Below, in pieces: positions 18,582 to 26,877 of a stretch of DNA of 64,000 bases. The stretch is from Solirubrobacter ginsenosidimutans (lineage in GTDB: Bacteria; Actinomycetota; Thermoleophilia; Solirubrobacterales; Solirubrobacteraceae). The stretch covers positions 62,001 through 126,000 of the forward strand of contig NZ_JAPDOD010000009.1 of NCBI RefSeq assembly GCF_027587205.1, read 5' to 3'. The notes under the pieces were generated by a model. That model ran no database searches. It was not told where the DNA came from and was given only the letters and a program-made list of their open reading frames with translations. Positions within the stretch are counted from its first letter, which is position 1; each line of letters opens with the position of its first letter. Made by a program: the position numbers and the translations under genes.

Positions 18582-18597
18582 GTCAAGCAACCCTAAC
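18582..18597. promoter_or_regulatory. Candidate iron operator, site 1
   Basis: GTCAAGCAACCCTAAC lies three bases in front of the uptake operon start (minus strand) and about 50 bases before the DtxR-type gene (plus strand). It matches the pattern GTYARGS-N2-CCYTWAS shared with 19353-19368 and 36262-36277. Both this site and 19353 are followed by AAGATCGG, which could include the plus-strand -10 region. Confidence 0.5.
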
Positions 18598-18649
18598 AAA
18601 GATCGGCAAGTTTGCCGGTGTCAGATTGCGAGCACTATGATGCATCGGG

Positions 18650-19348
18650 ATGAGCAAGCCGCATGGACACTCGATCGACGACTACCTGGAGGCGATCCAC
18701 CTGCTCGTCTCCCCGATCGGCGTCTATGAGCCGGCAAAGGCGCCGGCGGCGATCGCGGCCCGGGTCGCCGAGGCGCTCGGCGTCTCGCGCACGGCCGTCG
18801 GGGAGATGCTCAAGCGGCTGACCGCCGAGGGCCTGCTCGAGCGGGGCGGCGGGCGTGAACTGGTGTTGACACCTGAGGGCACCGAACGTGCCGAGAAGGT
18901 GATCCGCCGCAACCGGATCGTCGAACGCTTCCTCACCGACTTCCTGGACTACGACACCGCCGAGGCGCACGAGCACGCCGGTCGCGTCGGCGCCGCGTTC
19001 ACCGACGAGATGGTCGAGCGCCTGCACGCGAAGCTCGGCTACCCGGACCGCTGCCCGCACGGCTGGCCGGTCGCGCCCGACAAGGAGCGCGCGGAGAGCC
19101 TCGAGTTGGTGTCGCTGGCCGATCTGGCGAAGGGCGACAGCGGCGAGATCGTGCGCCAGGCCGAGCAGGACGGCGGCTTGCTCTCGTGGTTCGAGGCCGA
19201 GGGGTTCAAGCCCGGAGCCACGGTCGAGGTCCGCGACATCCAGCCCGCGGCGGGGCACTTCAAGATCGAGATCGGCGGCGAGCAGCAGTTCATCGCCGAT
19301 CGCGCCGCGCGCGGGTTGTTCGTGCGCCGCGCACCGCGCGGCGACTAG
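18650..19348 (+). CDS. DtxR/MntR-family metal-dependent regulator with atypical ligand set
   Basis: 232 residues: N-terminal winged helix (DDYLEAIHLL, then ARVAEALGVSRTAVGEMLKRL), a dimerisation/metal domain to ~145, and a C-terminal FeoA/SH3-like domain (KPGATVEVRDIQP). The usual dimer-domain helix carries Cys/Glu/His ligands equivalent to 102/105/106 of DtxR. By eye the aligned stretch here is AHEHAGRVGAAFTDE, so those positions read Gly, Gly and Ala. The CPHG turn after it is retained. It lies between divergent uptake and biosynthesis operons and is the obvious candidate to control both. How it senses metal is unclear. Confidence 0.88.
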   Translation: MSKPHGHSIDDYLEAIHLLVSPIGVYEPAKAPAAIAARVAEALGVSRTAVGEMLKRLTAEGLLERGGGRELVLTPEGTERAEKVIRRNRIVERFLTDFLDYDTAEAHEHAGRVGAAFTDEMVERLHAKLGYPDRCPHGWPVAPDKERAESLELVSLADLAKGDSGEIVRQAEQDGGLLSWFEAEGFKPGATVEVRDIQPAAGHFKIEIGGEQQFIADRAARGLFVRRAPRGD

Positions 19349-19352
19349 CAAC

Positions 19353-19374
19353 GTCAAGGCACCTTTACTAAGAT
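19353..19374 (+). promoter_or_regulatory. Candidate iron operator (site 2) overlapping the siderophore operon promoter
   Basis: GTCAAGGCACCTTTAC (19353-19368) is a near-perfect inverted repeat: GTCAAGG and CCTTTAC match at 6 of 7 positions. It is followed directly by TAAGAT (19369-19374), a plausible -10. Transcription would then begin one or two bases before the TTG start at 19383, giving a nearly leaderless message. A repressor bound here would block the promoter. Confidence 0.5.
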
Positions 19375-19382
19375 CGGGGCGG

Positions 19383-21458
19383 TTGCTTGACGTCGCCGCC
19401 CGACCCGCGCTCGATGCCGCCTTCCAGGCGGCCACGATCACCCTGCTGAACTGCTACCTCCGCGAAGGCGGGACCGGCGTGTTCGAGGGTGAGCAGCTGG
19501 TGCTGCCCGAGCTCGGCATCCGCGTCGAGGTCACGCATCGCTCGGCGTTCTTCCATCATCGCTTCCGCGCTCCCGCACGCCGCCACGGCGAGCCGCTGGC
19601 GCCGGCCGAGTTGGCGGAGCTGCTCGCCCGCGCGCTGGACCCCAAGGCCGAGCCGGAGGCGTTGCTCGGCCGTGTCCGCGAGAGCCTGAGCGCGGTCACG
19701 ACCGTGCTCGACCAGCGGAGCGACGACATCGAGCGCCTGTGGAGCGCCGATCCACTGCCGTTCGCCGAATCCGAGCAGGCACTGCTGCTCGGCCACCCGC
19801 TGCACCCGACCCCCAAGGGCCTCTCCGGCCGCCTCGCGCGCTACACACCCGAGCTGCGGCCGGAGTTCCAGCTGCACTGGCTCTCGGTGGCCGCCGAGCG
19901 CGTCGCGCACGACAGCGCGACGGGCACGCCCGCGCCGGAGCTGGCCGCGCGCCTGCTGGGCCGGAACGCCGCGCCCGGGCGCATCCTGCTCCCCGCCCAC
20001 CCGTGGGAGGCCGGGTACCTGGCGCGCGCGGCGGCGGACCTGTTCGCGTCCGGCGACGTGATCGACCTCGGCCCCGACGGCGCGCCCGTGACCCCGACCA
20101 CGTCGGTACGCACGGTCTACCGCGCCGCGTGGCCGTACATGCTCAAGTTCTCGCTGCACGCGCGGGTGACGAACTCGATGCGGGTGTCGCTGCCGAAGGA
20201 GCTGCGGCGGGCGGTCGAGGCCAAGCGCCTCTCGCAGACCCCGGTCGGGGCCGCGGCGCGGCGAGTCGCGCCGCGGCTGGAGATCCTGCACGACCCCGCG
20301 TACCTGCAGATCCCGGGCGAGGACGGCTTCAGCGTGCTCTTCCGGGAGAACCGCTGGCCAGGGCTTGCGGATGTGAGCGCCCTCACGGTGCTCTGCCAGG
20401 ACCATCCGTTCGGTGGGCGCTCGCGGCTGGCGGCGCTCGCCGCGGCGCTCGGCCCGCGCGAGTGGTTCGCGCGCTACTGCGAGGTCGTCGTCGTCTCGCT
20501 GTTGCGGCTGTACCTGGACCTCGGGCTGTGCTTCGAGCCCCACCAGCAGAACACGCTGCTCGAGCTCGAGGGCGGCTGGCCGGAGCGCTGTGTGATCCGC
20601 GACAGCCAGGGCTACTTCCACCGCGAGGCCGCGCACGCGGACATCGCCCGCGTGCTCCCGCGCCACGGCGAGGCCAGCGAGTCGATCTTCCCCGAGGCGC
20701 TGGCCGACGAGCGGCTCGTCTACTACCCGTTCGTCAACAACGCGCTCGGCGTGATCGACGCGCTCGCGGCGGGCGGGTGCAGCGACGAGCGGGTGCTGCT
20801 GGGCGACCTGCGGGCGGTGCTCGAACGCGAACGGGCGAGCGGCGGGCGCTACCCGCACACGCTGCTCGATCGCCTGCTCGACGACGACTTGTGGCCGTGC
20901 AAGGCGAACCTGCGCACGCGGATCAACGACATGGACGAGCTGGTGGGTGACATCGCCGAGCAGTCGGTGTACGTCCGGCTTCCCAACCCGCTGCGCGTGC
21001 AGCTCGTCCCGCTCGATCTGGACGCCCACGCGGACCTCGTCGGCGGGTGGATGCACGAGCCGCACGTCGCCGAGTGGTGGGGACCGCCGGCCGACGTGCG
21101 GGCGTACCTCGCCGAGCAGCTCGCACTGCCGCATCTGCAAGCGTGGATCGCGGTGGAGGGCGGAGTGCCGTTCGGCTACGTGGAGACCTACCGCGCGGCC
21201 GAGGATCCGCTCGCGGCGCACTACGACGCGCGGCCCGGCGACCGCGGCTTCCACCTGCTCGTGACCCGCGACTTCGTCGGCACGGGCGCGGCCCGGCAGC
21301 TCGTCCGGCAACTGCTCGAGCCGGGCGACCGCGTCGTCTGCGAGCCCGACGTGCGCAACGCGCGCATGCTCGCGTTCTGCCGCGCGCTCGGCGGCGAGGT
21401 GCGCGCGACGCTGGACCTCCCCGACAAGCGCGCGGCGCTGGTGGTGTGGGAGCGATGA
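19383..21458 (+). CDS. NIS siderophore synthetase (IucA/IucC family) fused to a GNAT acyltransferase
   Basis: 691 residues. Residues ~1-520 are an IucA/IucC domain: HPWEAGYLARAA near 205, PTTSVRTVYRAAW, KFSLHARVTNSMRVSL, and FEPHQQNTLLELEGGW near 385. It adenylates a carboxylate such as citrate and condenses it with an amine or hydroxylamine. Residues ~525-691 are an IucB/AlcB-like GNAT domain (WMHEPHVAEWWG, CEPDVRNARM, LDLPDKRAAL) that would acylate the N-hydroxylated amine. TTG 19383 is the only upstream start fitting the N-terminal sequence; its ribosome site is weak. The fusion places two successive siderophore steps on one chain. The gene heads a six-gene overlapping operon. Confidence 0.88.
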   Translation: MLDVAARPALDAAFQAATITLLNCYLREGGTGVFEGEQLVLPELGIRVEVTHRSAFFHHRFRAPARRHGEPLAPAELAELLARALDPKAEPEALLGRVRESLSAVTTVLDQRSDDIERLWSADPLPFAESEQALLLGHPLHPTPKGLSGRLARYTPELRPEFQLHWLSVAAERVAHDSATGTPAPELAARLLGRNAAPGRILLPAHPWEAGYLARAAADLFASGDVIDLGPDGAPVTPTTSVRTVYRAAWPYMLKFSLHARVTNSMRVSLPKELRRAVEAKRLSQTPVGAAARRVAPRLEILHDPAYLQIPGEDGFSVLFRENRWPGLADVSALTVLCQDHPFGGRSRLAALAAALGPREWFARYCEVVVVSLLRLYLDLGLCFEPHQQNTLLELEGGWPERCVIRDSQGYFHREAAHADIARVLPRHGEASESIFPEALADERLVYYPFVNNALGVIDALAAGGCSDERVLLGDLRAVLERERASGGRYPHTLLDRLLDDDLWPCKANLRTRINDMDELVGDIAEQSVYVRLPNPLRVQLVPLDLDAHADLVGGWMHEPHVAEWWGPPADVRAYLAEQLALPHLQAWIAVEGGVPFGYVETYRAAEDPLAAHYDARPGDRGFHLLVTRDFVGTGAARQLVRQLLEPGDRVVCEPDVRNARMLAFCRALGGEVRATLDLPDKRAALVVWER

Positions 21459-22699
21459 AGGACATCATCGGCGTCGGCCTCGGGCCGTTCAACCTGGGTC
21501 TCGCCGCGCTGCTTGATCGGGCCGGCGCCGACGCGCGCTTCTTCGACGACAAGCCGCAGTTCGCGTGGCATCCGGGGCTGATGCTGCCAGGCGCCGAGAT
21601 CCAGGTCCCGTTCCTGGCCGATCTCGTGACGCTGGCGGACCCGACGAGCCCGTACACGTTCCTCAACTACCTGCACGAGCAGGGCCGGCTCTACCGCTTC
21701 TACTTCCACGAGCGCTTCCACGTGCTGCGCGCGGAGTACGAGGCGTACTGCCGGTGGGTGGCATCGAAGCTGGACTCGTGCCACTTCTCCCATCGCGTCG
21801 ATGCCATCCGTCCCATCGACGGCGGGTGGGCGGTGTGGGCGCGCGGCGTCGAGCATCGCGCGCGCCACGTGGTGCTGGGGGTCGGCTGCGTGCCCTTCGT
21901 GCCCGCGTGCGCGACCGGGTTGACGCATTCGTCCTCGTATCTGTCCGAGCGCGAGGCCGCGCTGGCCGCGCGCTCGGTGGCAGTGATCGGCTCCGGGCAG
22001 AGCGCGGCGGAGATCTTCGCCGACCTGGTCGAGCATGCCACTGGCCGCGTCGACTGGTTCACGCGCAGCTCCGGCTTCCTGCCGATGGAATACTCCAAGC
22101 TCGGGCTCGAGCACTTCTCGCCCGAGTACACGGCGTACTTCCACGCGCTGCCGGACGGCAAGCGGGATGCGCTGCGCGCCCAGCAGTCGCTGCTCTACAA
22201 GGGCATCGACGCGGGCACGAGCGAGCGGATCTATGACTTGCTCTACCGGCGCAGCGTCGACGGCTCCGAGCCGGACGTGCGCTACACGGCGCGCTGCGAG
22301 CTGCGCGGCGTCGAAGGCCGTCACCGGCTGCACCTGCACCAGCTCGACCAGGACGTCGCGTTCACCCACGACGCCGACGTCGTGATCCTCGCGACGGGGT
22401 ACTCGCCGGCGCCGCTGCCGGTGCCACACGGGCTGCTGGCGGCCGACGCGGCGGGGCGGCCGGTGGTCGAGCTCGACTACCGGCTGCGGCTGGCCGACGG
22501 CTCGCCCTCGACGCTCTTCGTGCAGAACGCGGAGCTGCACACCCACGGCGTCGGAACGCCGGACCTCGGCCTCGGCGCGCACCGCAGCGCGGTCATCGCC
22601 AACGCGGTCTGCGGGCGCGAGGTCTACGCCGTGCGCGAGCGCAATGTCTTCCAGTCGTTCGGCGCGCCATTGCCGCCCGTGAAGTCGGCGGCGGCGTGA
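21455..22699 (+). CDS. L-lysine/L-ornithine N-monooxygenase (SidA/IucD/PvdA family)
   Basis: 414 residues from ATG 21455, which overlaps the previous stop (ATGA). FAD motif GVGLGPFNLGLAALL lies at the N-terminus, the family block FAWHPGLMLPGAEIQVPFLADL follows near 40, NADPH motif GSGQSAAEIF near 180, and the ATGYSP segment near 315. It hydroxylates a side-chain amine to give the N-hydroxy group that becomes a hydroxamate after acylation. No lysine or ornithine decarboxylase accompanies it, which favours a free amino acid substrate (as in aerobactin) over cadaverine or putrescine, but this is inference. Confidence 0.92.
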   Translation: MKDIIGVGLGPFNLGLAALLDRAGADARFFDDKPQFAWHPGLMLPGAEIQVPFLADLVTLADPTSPYTFLNYLHEQGRLYRFYFHERFHVLRAEYEAYCRWVASKLDSCHFSHRVDAIRPIDGGWAVWARGVEHRARHVVLGVGCVPFVPACATGLTHSSSYLSEREAALAARSVAVIGSGQSAAEIFADLVEHATGRVDWFTRSSGFLPMEYSKLGLEHFSPEYTAYFHALPDGKRDALRAQQSLLYKGIDAGTSERIYDLLYRRSVDGSEPDVRYTARCELRGVEGRHRLHLHQLDQDVAFTHDADVVILATGYSPAPLPVPHGLLAADAAGRPVVELDYRLRLADGSPSTLFVQNAELHTHGVGTPDLGLGAHRSAVIANAVCGREVYAVRERNVFQSFGAPLPPVKSAAA

Positions 22700-24324
22700 C
22701 GTCCGCCTGGGAGCGCGCCAACCGGGAGCTGATCGCCAAGCTCCTGACCGAACTCGAGTTCGAGGAGCTCCTGCACCCGGAGGTGGACGGCGAGGCGTGG
22801 TCGCTGAACCTCGGCGGGCTCGCGCTGCACTACACCGCGTGTCGCCGCGCGCTCGGCCACGCGCGGGTCGATCCGGCATCGTTGCGGGCGTCCCGTGAGG
22901 GTGTGCCGGTGCCACTCCCGGACGCGATCGAGATCGTCGCCATCGGCGCACCGGCACTCGGCGTCGATCCGTCGACCACCGCGGGGCTGGTCGGTGAGAT
23001 CTCCTCCACGCTGGTCGCCGACGTCCACCAGCTCGAGACCGGCCGCCCCGCCGCGGAGCTGCTCGACGCCGACGCCCTGACGCTCGAGGGCGAGCTGCGC
23101 GGGCACCCGTGGATCGTCGCCTCCAAGGGGCGGGTCGGGTTCTCGGCCGAGGACCTGCTGCGCTACACGCCCGAGGCCCGCACGGCGGTCCCGCTGCTGG
23201 CGGTCGCGGTCGAGGGCGCCGACTGGCGCGGAACGGAGCCCGGAGTCGTCCCGGTCCATCCGTGGCAGTGGGCGAACCGGATCGCGCCGCTCTTCGCGGG
23301 TGACATCGCCCGCGGCCGGATCCGGGTGCTCGGTGAGCTCGGCGGGCGCTGGCTCCCGCAGCAGTCGATCCGCACGCTGGCCGACGCCGACGACCCCGCC
23401 CGCCACCACGTGAAGGTCGCGCTCTCGATCCTGAACACGTCGGTGTATCGCGGGCTGCCGCGCGATCGCACGCTCGCGGCTCCCGCCTTGAGCGCGTGGC
23501 TGAAGGCGCGGGTGGCGCAGGATCCGTTCCTGAGCGAGCTGATCATGCTCGGCGAGGTGGCGAGCGTCAGCGTTGCGCACCGGGCGTTCGAGTCGATCGC
23601 CGGCGTCCCGTACCAGCACACGGAGCTGCTCGGGGCGATCTGGCGCGAGCCGGTCGAGACGTACCTGCGACCCGGTGAGCGGGCGATCTCGCTCGCGGCG
23701 CTGCTGCACCGCGATCCGGCGGGCGTGGCGTTCGTCGAACCCCTGATCGCGCGGTCGGGGTTGTCCGTCCGCGAATGGGTGGCGCGGCTGCACGAGGTGA
23801 CGCTGCCGCCGTTGCTGCACGTCCTCTATCGCTTCGGCGCCGCCTTCTCCCCGCACGGCCAGAACTGCATGCTGGTGCTGCGCGACGATGTCCCTGCCCG
23901 GCTCGTGGTCAAGGACTTCGTCGACGACATGATGGTCTCGTCGGACCCGCTGCCGGAGCTCGCCGGCATGCCCGCCGACGTGCGCGCCGCGCTCGGGGAC
24001 GGCGTCGAGGCGGCGATCCTCGTCCAGTGGATCCAGGGCGGGCTGCTGGTGTGCGTGCACCGTTACCTCTCCGAGCTCTTGCTGGAGCGCTTCGGCTACC
24101 CCGAGGCAGCGTTCTGGGCCGCCGGAGAGCACGTCGTCGCGGCCTACCAGGAGCGCTTCCCGGAGCTCGAGTCGCGCTTCGCCCTGTTCGACATGGACGC
24201 GCCCGCGTTCGTGAAGCTCTGCCTGAACCGCGTGCGGATGCTCGAGCGCGGCTACGCCGACGACGCCTCGCGGCCGATCGCCGCCGCGGTCGGCTGGATC
24301 GACAACCCGCTGGCGCCCGTATGA
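22696..24324 (+). CDS. NIS siderophore synthetase, second IucA/IucC-family enzyme
   Basis: 542 residues from GTG 22696 (GTGA overlap with the monooxygenase). Motifs: HPWQWANRIAPLF near 188, LPQQSIRTL, HHVKVALSILNTSVYRG near 235, and the ATP-site SPHGQNCMLVLRDDVPARLVVKDF near 395. There is no GNAT tail, unlike its neighbour at 19383. Two different synthetases normally add two arms to one dicarboxylate such as citrate, as IucA and IucC do in aerobactin. That is the simplest reading here. Confidence 0.9.
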   Translation: MTSAWERANRELIAKLLTELEFEELLHPEVDGEAWSLNLGGLALHYTACRRALGHARVDPASLRASREGVPVPLPDAIEIVAIGAPALGVDPSTTAGLVGEISSTLVADVHQLETGRPAAELLDADALTLEGELRGHPWIVASKGRVGFSAEDLLRYTPEARTAVPLLAVAVEGADWRGTEPGVVPVHPWQWANRIAPLFAGDIARGRIRVLGELGGRWLPQQSIRTLADADDPARHHVKVALSILNTSVYRGLPRDRTLAAPALSAWLKARVAQDPFLSELIMLGEVASVSVAHRAFESIAGVPYQHTELLGAIWREPVETYLRPGERAISLAALLHRDPAGVAFVEPLIARSGLSVREWVARLHEVTLPPLLHVLYRFGAAFSPHGQNCMLVLRDDVPARLVVKDFVDDMMVSSDPLPELAGMPADVRAALGDGVEAAILVQWIQGGLLVCVHRYLSELLLERFGYPEAAFWAAGEHVVAAYQERFPELESRFALFDMDAPAFVKLCLNRVRMLERGYADDASRPIAAAVGWIDNPLAPV

Positions 24325-24911
24325 CCCTGCCCGAGCTCGCCGTCCACGTCGAGCACGAGCCCGCGCTCGATCGCCGCCTCTGGGCCCGCCCCGCGCTGCC
24401 CGAGCACGACACCGAGCTGCTGTGGACGTGGATGCACAAGCCGCACGTCGTCCCGTTCTGGGCGATGGACTGGCCGCAGGACTGGATTCGCGACTACCTC
24501 GTGCGCCAGAACGAGGACCCGGCGCGCTCGCCGCTGCTCGGCTTCGTCGACGACGTCCCCGTCGGCTACATCGAGGTCTACGACCCGGCGCGCGACGTGC
24601 TCGGCGCGCACGCCCCGGTGCTCCCGGGTGACATCGGCGCGCACGTGCTGATCGGCGACGAGGAGCACCTCGGCCGCTACAGCGTGGCGATCGGGCGGGC
24701 GGTGGTGCGGTTCCTCTTCAAGCGGCCAGGCGTGCTGCGGATCGTCGGCGAGCCCGACGTGCGCAATCACCAGTTCCTCTCGCTGCTGGCGTTCCTCGGG
24801 TTCCGGCGGGCGGGTGAGATCGACCTGCCCGACAAGCGCGCGGCGTTCATGGTCTGCGAGCGCGAGGACTTCGAGCGCCTGTCGGGCCGCCGGCGGCGCG
24901 TGACGGCGTGA
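24321..24911 (+). CDS. GNAT siderophore acyltransferase (IucB/AlcB-like)
   Basis: 196 residues from ATG 24321 (ATGA overlap). It is homologous to the GNAT tail of the 19383 product: WMHKPHVVPFWAMDWPQD, PVGYIEVYDPARD, GEPDVRNHQFL and LPDKRAAFMVCER all align with the fused copy. The family transfers an acyl group from acyl-CoA to the N-hydroxyamine made by the monooxygenase. Having one free and one fused copy suggests two acylations with different acyl donors or different amine substrates. Confidence 0.88.
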   Translation: MTLPELAVHVEHEPALDRRLWARPALPEHDTELLWTWMHKPHVVPFWAMDWPQDWIRDYLVRQNEDPARSPLLGFVDDVPVGYIEVYDPARDVLGAHAPVLPGDIGAHVLIGDEEHLGRYSVAIGRAVVRFLFKRPGVLRIVGEPDVRNHQFLSLLAFLGFRRAGEIDLPDKRAAFMVCEREDFERLSGRRRRVTA

Positions 24912-25729
24912 GCGCGCGAGCAGCGCGCGCCCCACGTGACGGCGCGGCGCTCTCCCTGACCGGCGTCGTCAAGCGCTACGGGGTGCGCGCGGCGCTCGAC
25001 GGCGTCGACCTGACGGTGCGCTCAGGTGAGATGCTCGCGCTCCTCGGGCCCAACGGCGCGGGCAAGTCGACGCTCGTTCAGCTCGCCTGCGGCCTCATGC
25101 AGCCCGACGCGGGGACGGTGTACGTCACCGGTCGCCCCGGCGTCGCACCGCAGGAGATCGGGATCTACCCGTCGCTGACCGTGCGCGAGAACCTGCGGGC
25201 GTTCGCCGAGGTCCACGGCGTCTCGCGCCGGCGCGCCGAGCGGCTGCTCGACCCGTTCGTCCTGCGCGAGCTGGCCGACCGGCCCGCCGGTCGGTTGAGT
25301 GGCGGCGAGCAGCGGCGGCTGCACACCGCGATCGCGCTCGTGCACCGCCCGCGGGTGGTGCTGCTCGACGAGCCGACGGCGGGCGCGGACACGCAGACCC
25401 GCGCGGCGATCCTCGCCGCGGTGCGCGGCCTCGCCGCCGAGGGGACGGCGGTCGTCTACACGACCCACTACCTGCCCGAGGTCGAGGAGCTGGGCGCGAG
25501 CGTGGCGCTGCTCGAAGCGGGCCGGATCATCGCCACCGGCACGGTCGCCGAGCTCGTCGAGCAGCACGCGACGGCGGTGCTCGAGGTCACGTTCGACGAC
25601 GGGCGGGTCGCCCGCCGGCCTGGAGCGTCCTTGCACGGGCTCGAGGCGGGCGTGATCCGCGCCGAGGTCATCCGGCCGTCGCTGGAGCTCGCGTACCTCG
25701 CGCTGACCGGCCGGCGGAGCGCCGCGTGA
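24908..25729 (+). CDS. ABC-2 type transporter ATP-binding protein, probable siderophore exporter
   Basis: 273 residues from GTG 24908 (GTGA overlap). Walker A GPNGAGKSTLVQLACGL near 40, signature LSGGEQRRLHTAIAL near 130, Walker B VVLLDEPTAGAD near 155, H-loop TTHYLPEVEELG. The DrrA/NodI-like C-terminal part fits export. The gene is within the siderophore operon and overlaps its permease gene, so export of the finished siderophore is the likely role. Confidence 0.85.
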   Translation: MSARAARAPRDGAALSLTGVVKRYGVRAALDGVDLTVRSGEMLALLGPNGAGKSTLVQLACGLMQPDAGTVYVTGRPGVAPQEIGIYPSLTVRENLRAFAEVHGVSRRRAERLLDPFVLRELADRPAGRLSGGEQRRLHTAIALVHRPRVVLLDEPTAGADTQTRAAILAAVRGLAAEGTAVVYTTHYLPEVEELGASVALLEAGRIIATGTVAELVEQHATAVLEVTFDDGRVARRPGASLHGLEAGVIRAEVIRPSLELAYLALTGRRSAA

Positions 25730-26481
25730 GCATCGTCCGCACCGAGCTGCGACTCCTGCGCCACGATCCCGTCCCGGCGGCGGTGCTGGTCGGGATGCCA
25801 CTCGTGCTGATGACACTGCTAAGCGACGCGATGCAGTGGACGCTGGCGACCGAGGGCTACACCGGCGTCGCGGGCTCGTCGCAGACCGTCCCGGGGATGG
25901 CGTGCGTGTTCGCGTCGTTCGCGATCGCCGTCGTGGGCTTCGCGATCTTCCGCGAGCACGGCTGGCGCACGTGGCCGCGGCTGCGGGCGGCGGGCGTGTC
26001 CGGCCGCGCGCTGCTGGGCGGCAAGCTCGCCGTGCCGGCGGGGCTCGTCGCGGCGCAGCACGCCGTGCTGTTCGGCTTCGGCGTCGCGTTCCTGGACCTG
26101 CGGGTCTCCGGCTCCTGGATCGCGGTCGTCCTGATCGCGGCGGCGTTCGCGGGGCTGGTTCTCACGGCCGGCCTCGCGGCCGCCGCCGCGTTGAGCACGA
26201 TCCAGCAGGTCAACGCCGTCACCAACCTCGGGGCGATGGCGCTCGGCGGGCTCGGCGGCGGGTTCGTGCCGGTCGAGTCGCTGCCGGACTGGATCGAGCC
26301 GATCGCCCCCATCTCCCCCGTCTATTGGGCGATGGAGGGCTACCGCAGCGCGATCCTCGACGGCGGCGGCGTCACTGACGTGCTCGGGCCGATCGCGGTG
26401 CTGCTGGCGTTCACCCTGGCATTCGCGGGCATCGGGCTGTGGCGTCTTCGGCTCGACGAGCCGAAGCGCACGTGGGGATGA
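25726..26481 (+). CDS. ABC-2 type permease, probable siderophore exporter
   Basis: 251 residues with six hydrophobic segments and the ABC-2 layout: an N-terminal membrane segment after SIVRTELRLLRHDPVP, and a conserved SPVYWAMEGYRSAILDG segment near residue 200. It starts at GTG 25726, overlapping the ATPase stop, and is the last gene of the siderophore operon. It would pair with the preceding ATPase. Substrate assignment is from context only. Confidence 0.85.
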   Translation: MSIVRTELRLLRHDPVPAAVLVGMPLVLMTLLSDAMQWTLATEGYTGVAGSSQTVPGMACVFASFAIAVVGFAIFREHGWRTWPRLRAAGVSGRALLGGKLAVPAGLVAAQHAVLFGFGVAFLDLRVSGSWIAVVLIAAAFAGLVLTAGLAAAAALSTIQQVNAVTNLGAMALGGLGGGFVPVESLPDWIEPIAPISPVYWAMEGYRSAILDGGGVTDVLGPIAVLLAFTLAFAGIGLWRLRLDEPKRTWG

Positions 26482-26505
26482 TTGGTGCGTTCGGTGCCGA
26501 GAAGG

Positions 26506-26877
26506 TCACGCTCGCTCGAGGATGACGAACGCGATCGCCGCGTGACCGTCATGGCTCAAGCTCAGGTGCGTCACGACCGGGCCGACCGCGTCCGCGACCG
26601 GGCCGTGCAGCCGCAGGCCGGGGCGACCGTAGCCGTCGTCGACGACCTCGATGTGTCGCAGGTCGATCTGCGCCAGCAGCGGCGGCTGCCCCCTTCTCGA
26701 TCCCGACCACGCCTTGACGAAGGCCTCCTTGGCCGCGAAGCGCGCCGCCAGCCGTCGCGGGTCGCCCTTCGCGGTGCGCCGCTCCTGCGCCGTGAAGGTG
26801 TGCTCGACGAAGCCGCTGGCGGTGTCGTCGAGTTGCTCCGCGAAGCCGGGGACGTCGACCAGATCGACGCCAATCAC
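26506..26877 (-). CDS. acpS: Holo-[acyl-carrier-protein] synthase AcpS
   Basis: 123 residues. Magnesium/CoA motifs of AcpS are present: GVDLVDVPGF at the N-terminus and RFAAKEAFVKAW near residue 45, then THLSLSHDGHAAIAFVILE at the end. It transfers 4'-phosphopantetheine to the ACP serine. The GTG start at 26877 overlaps the FAS-I stop (GTGA), so the enzyme is made together with its megasynthase substrate. The fas-acpS order is the one known from mycobacteria and corynebacteria. Confidence 0.93.
   Translation of the reverse strand: MIGVDLVDVPGFAEQLDDTASGFVEHTFTAQERRTAKGDPRRLAARFAAKEAFVKAWSGSRRGQPPLLAQIDLRHIEVVDDGYGRPGLRLHGPVADAVGPVVTHLSLSHDGHAAIAFVILERA

Noticed and set aside
24321..24911. 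Aminoglycoside acetyltransferase
   Set aside because: It aligns with the GNAT tail of the neighbouring siderophore synthetase and sits inside that operon.
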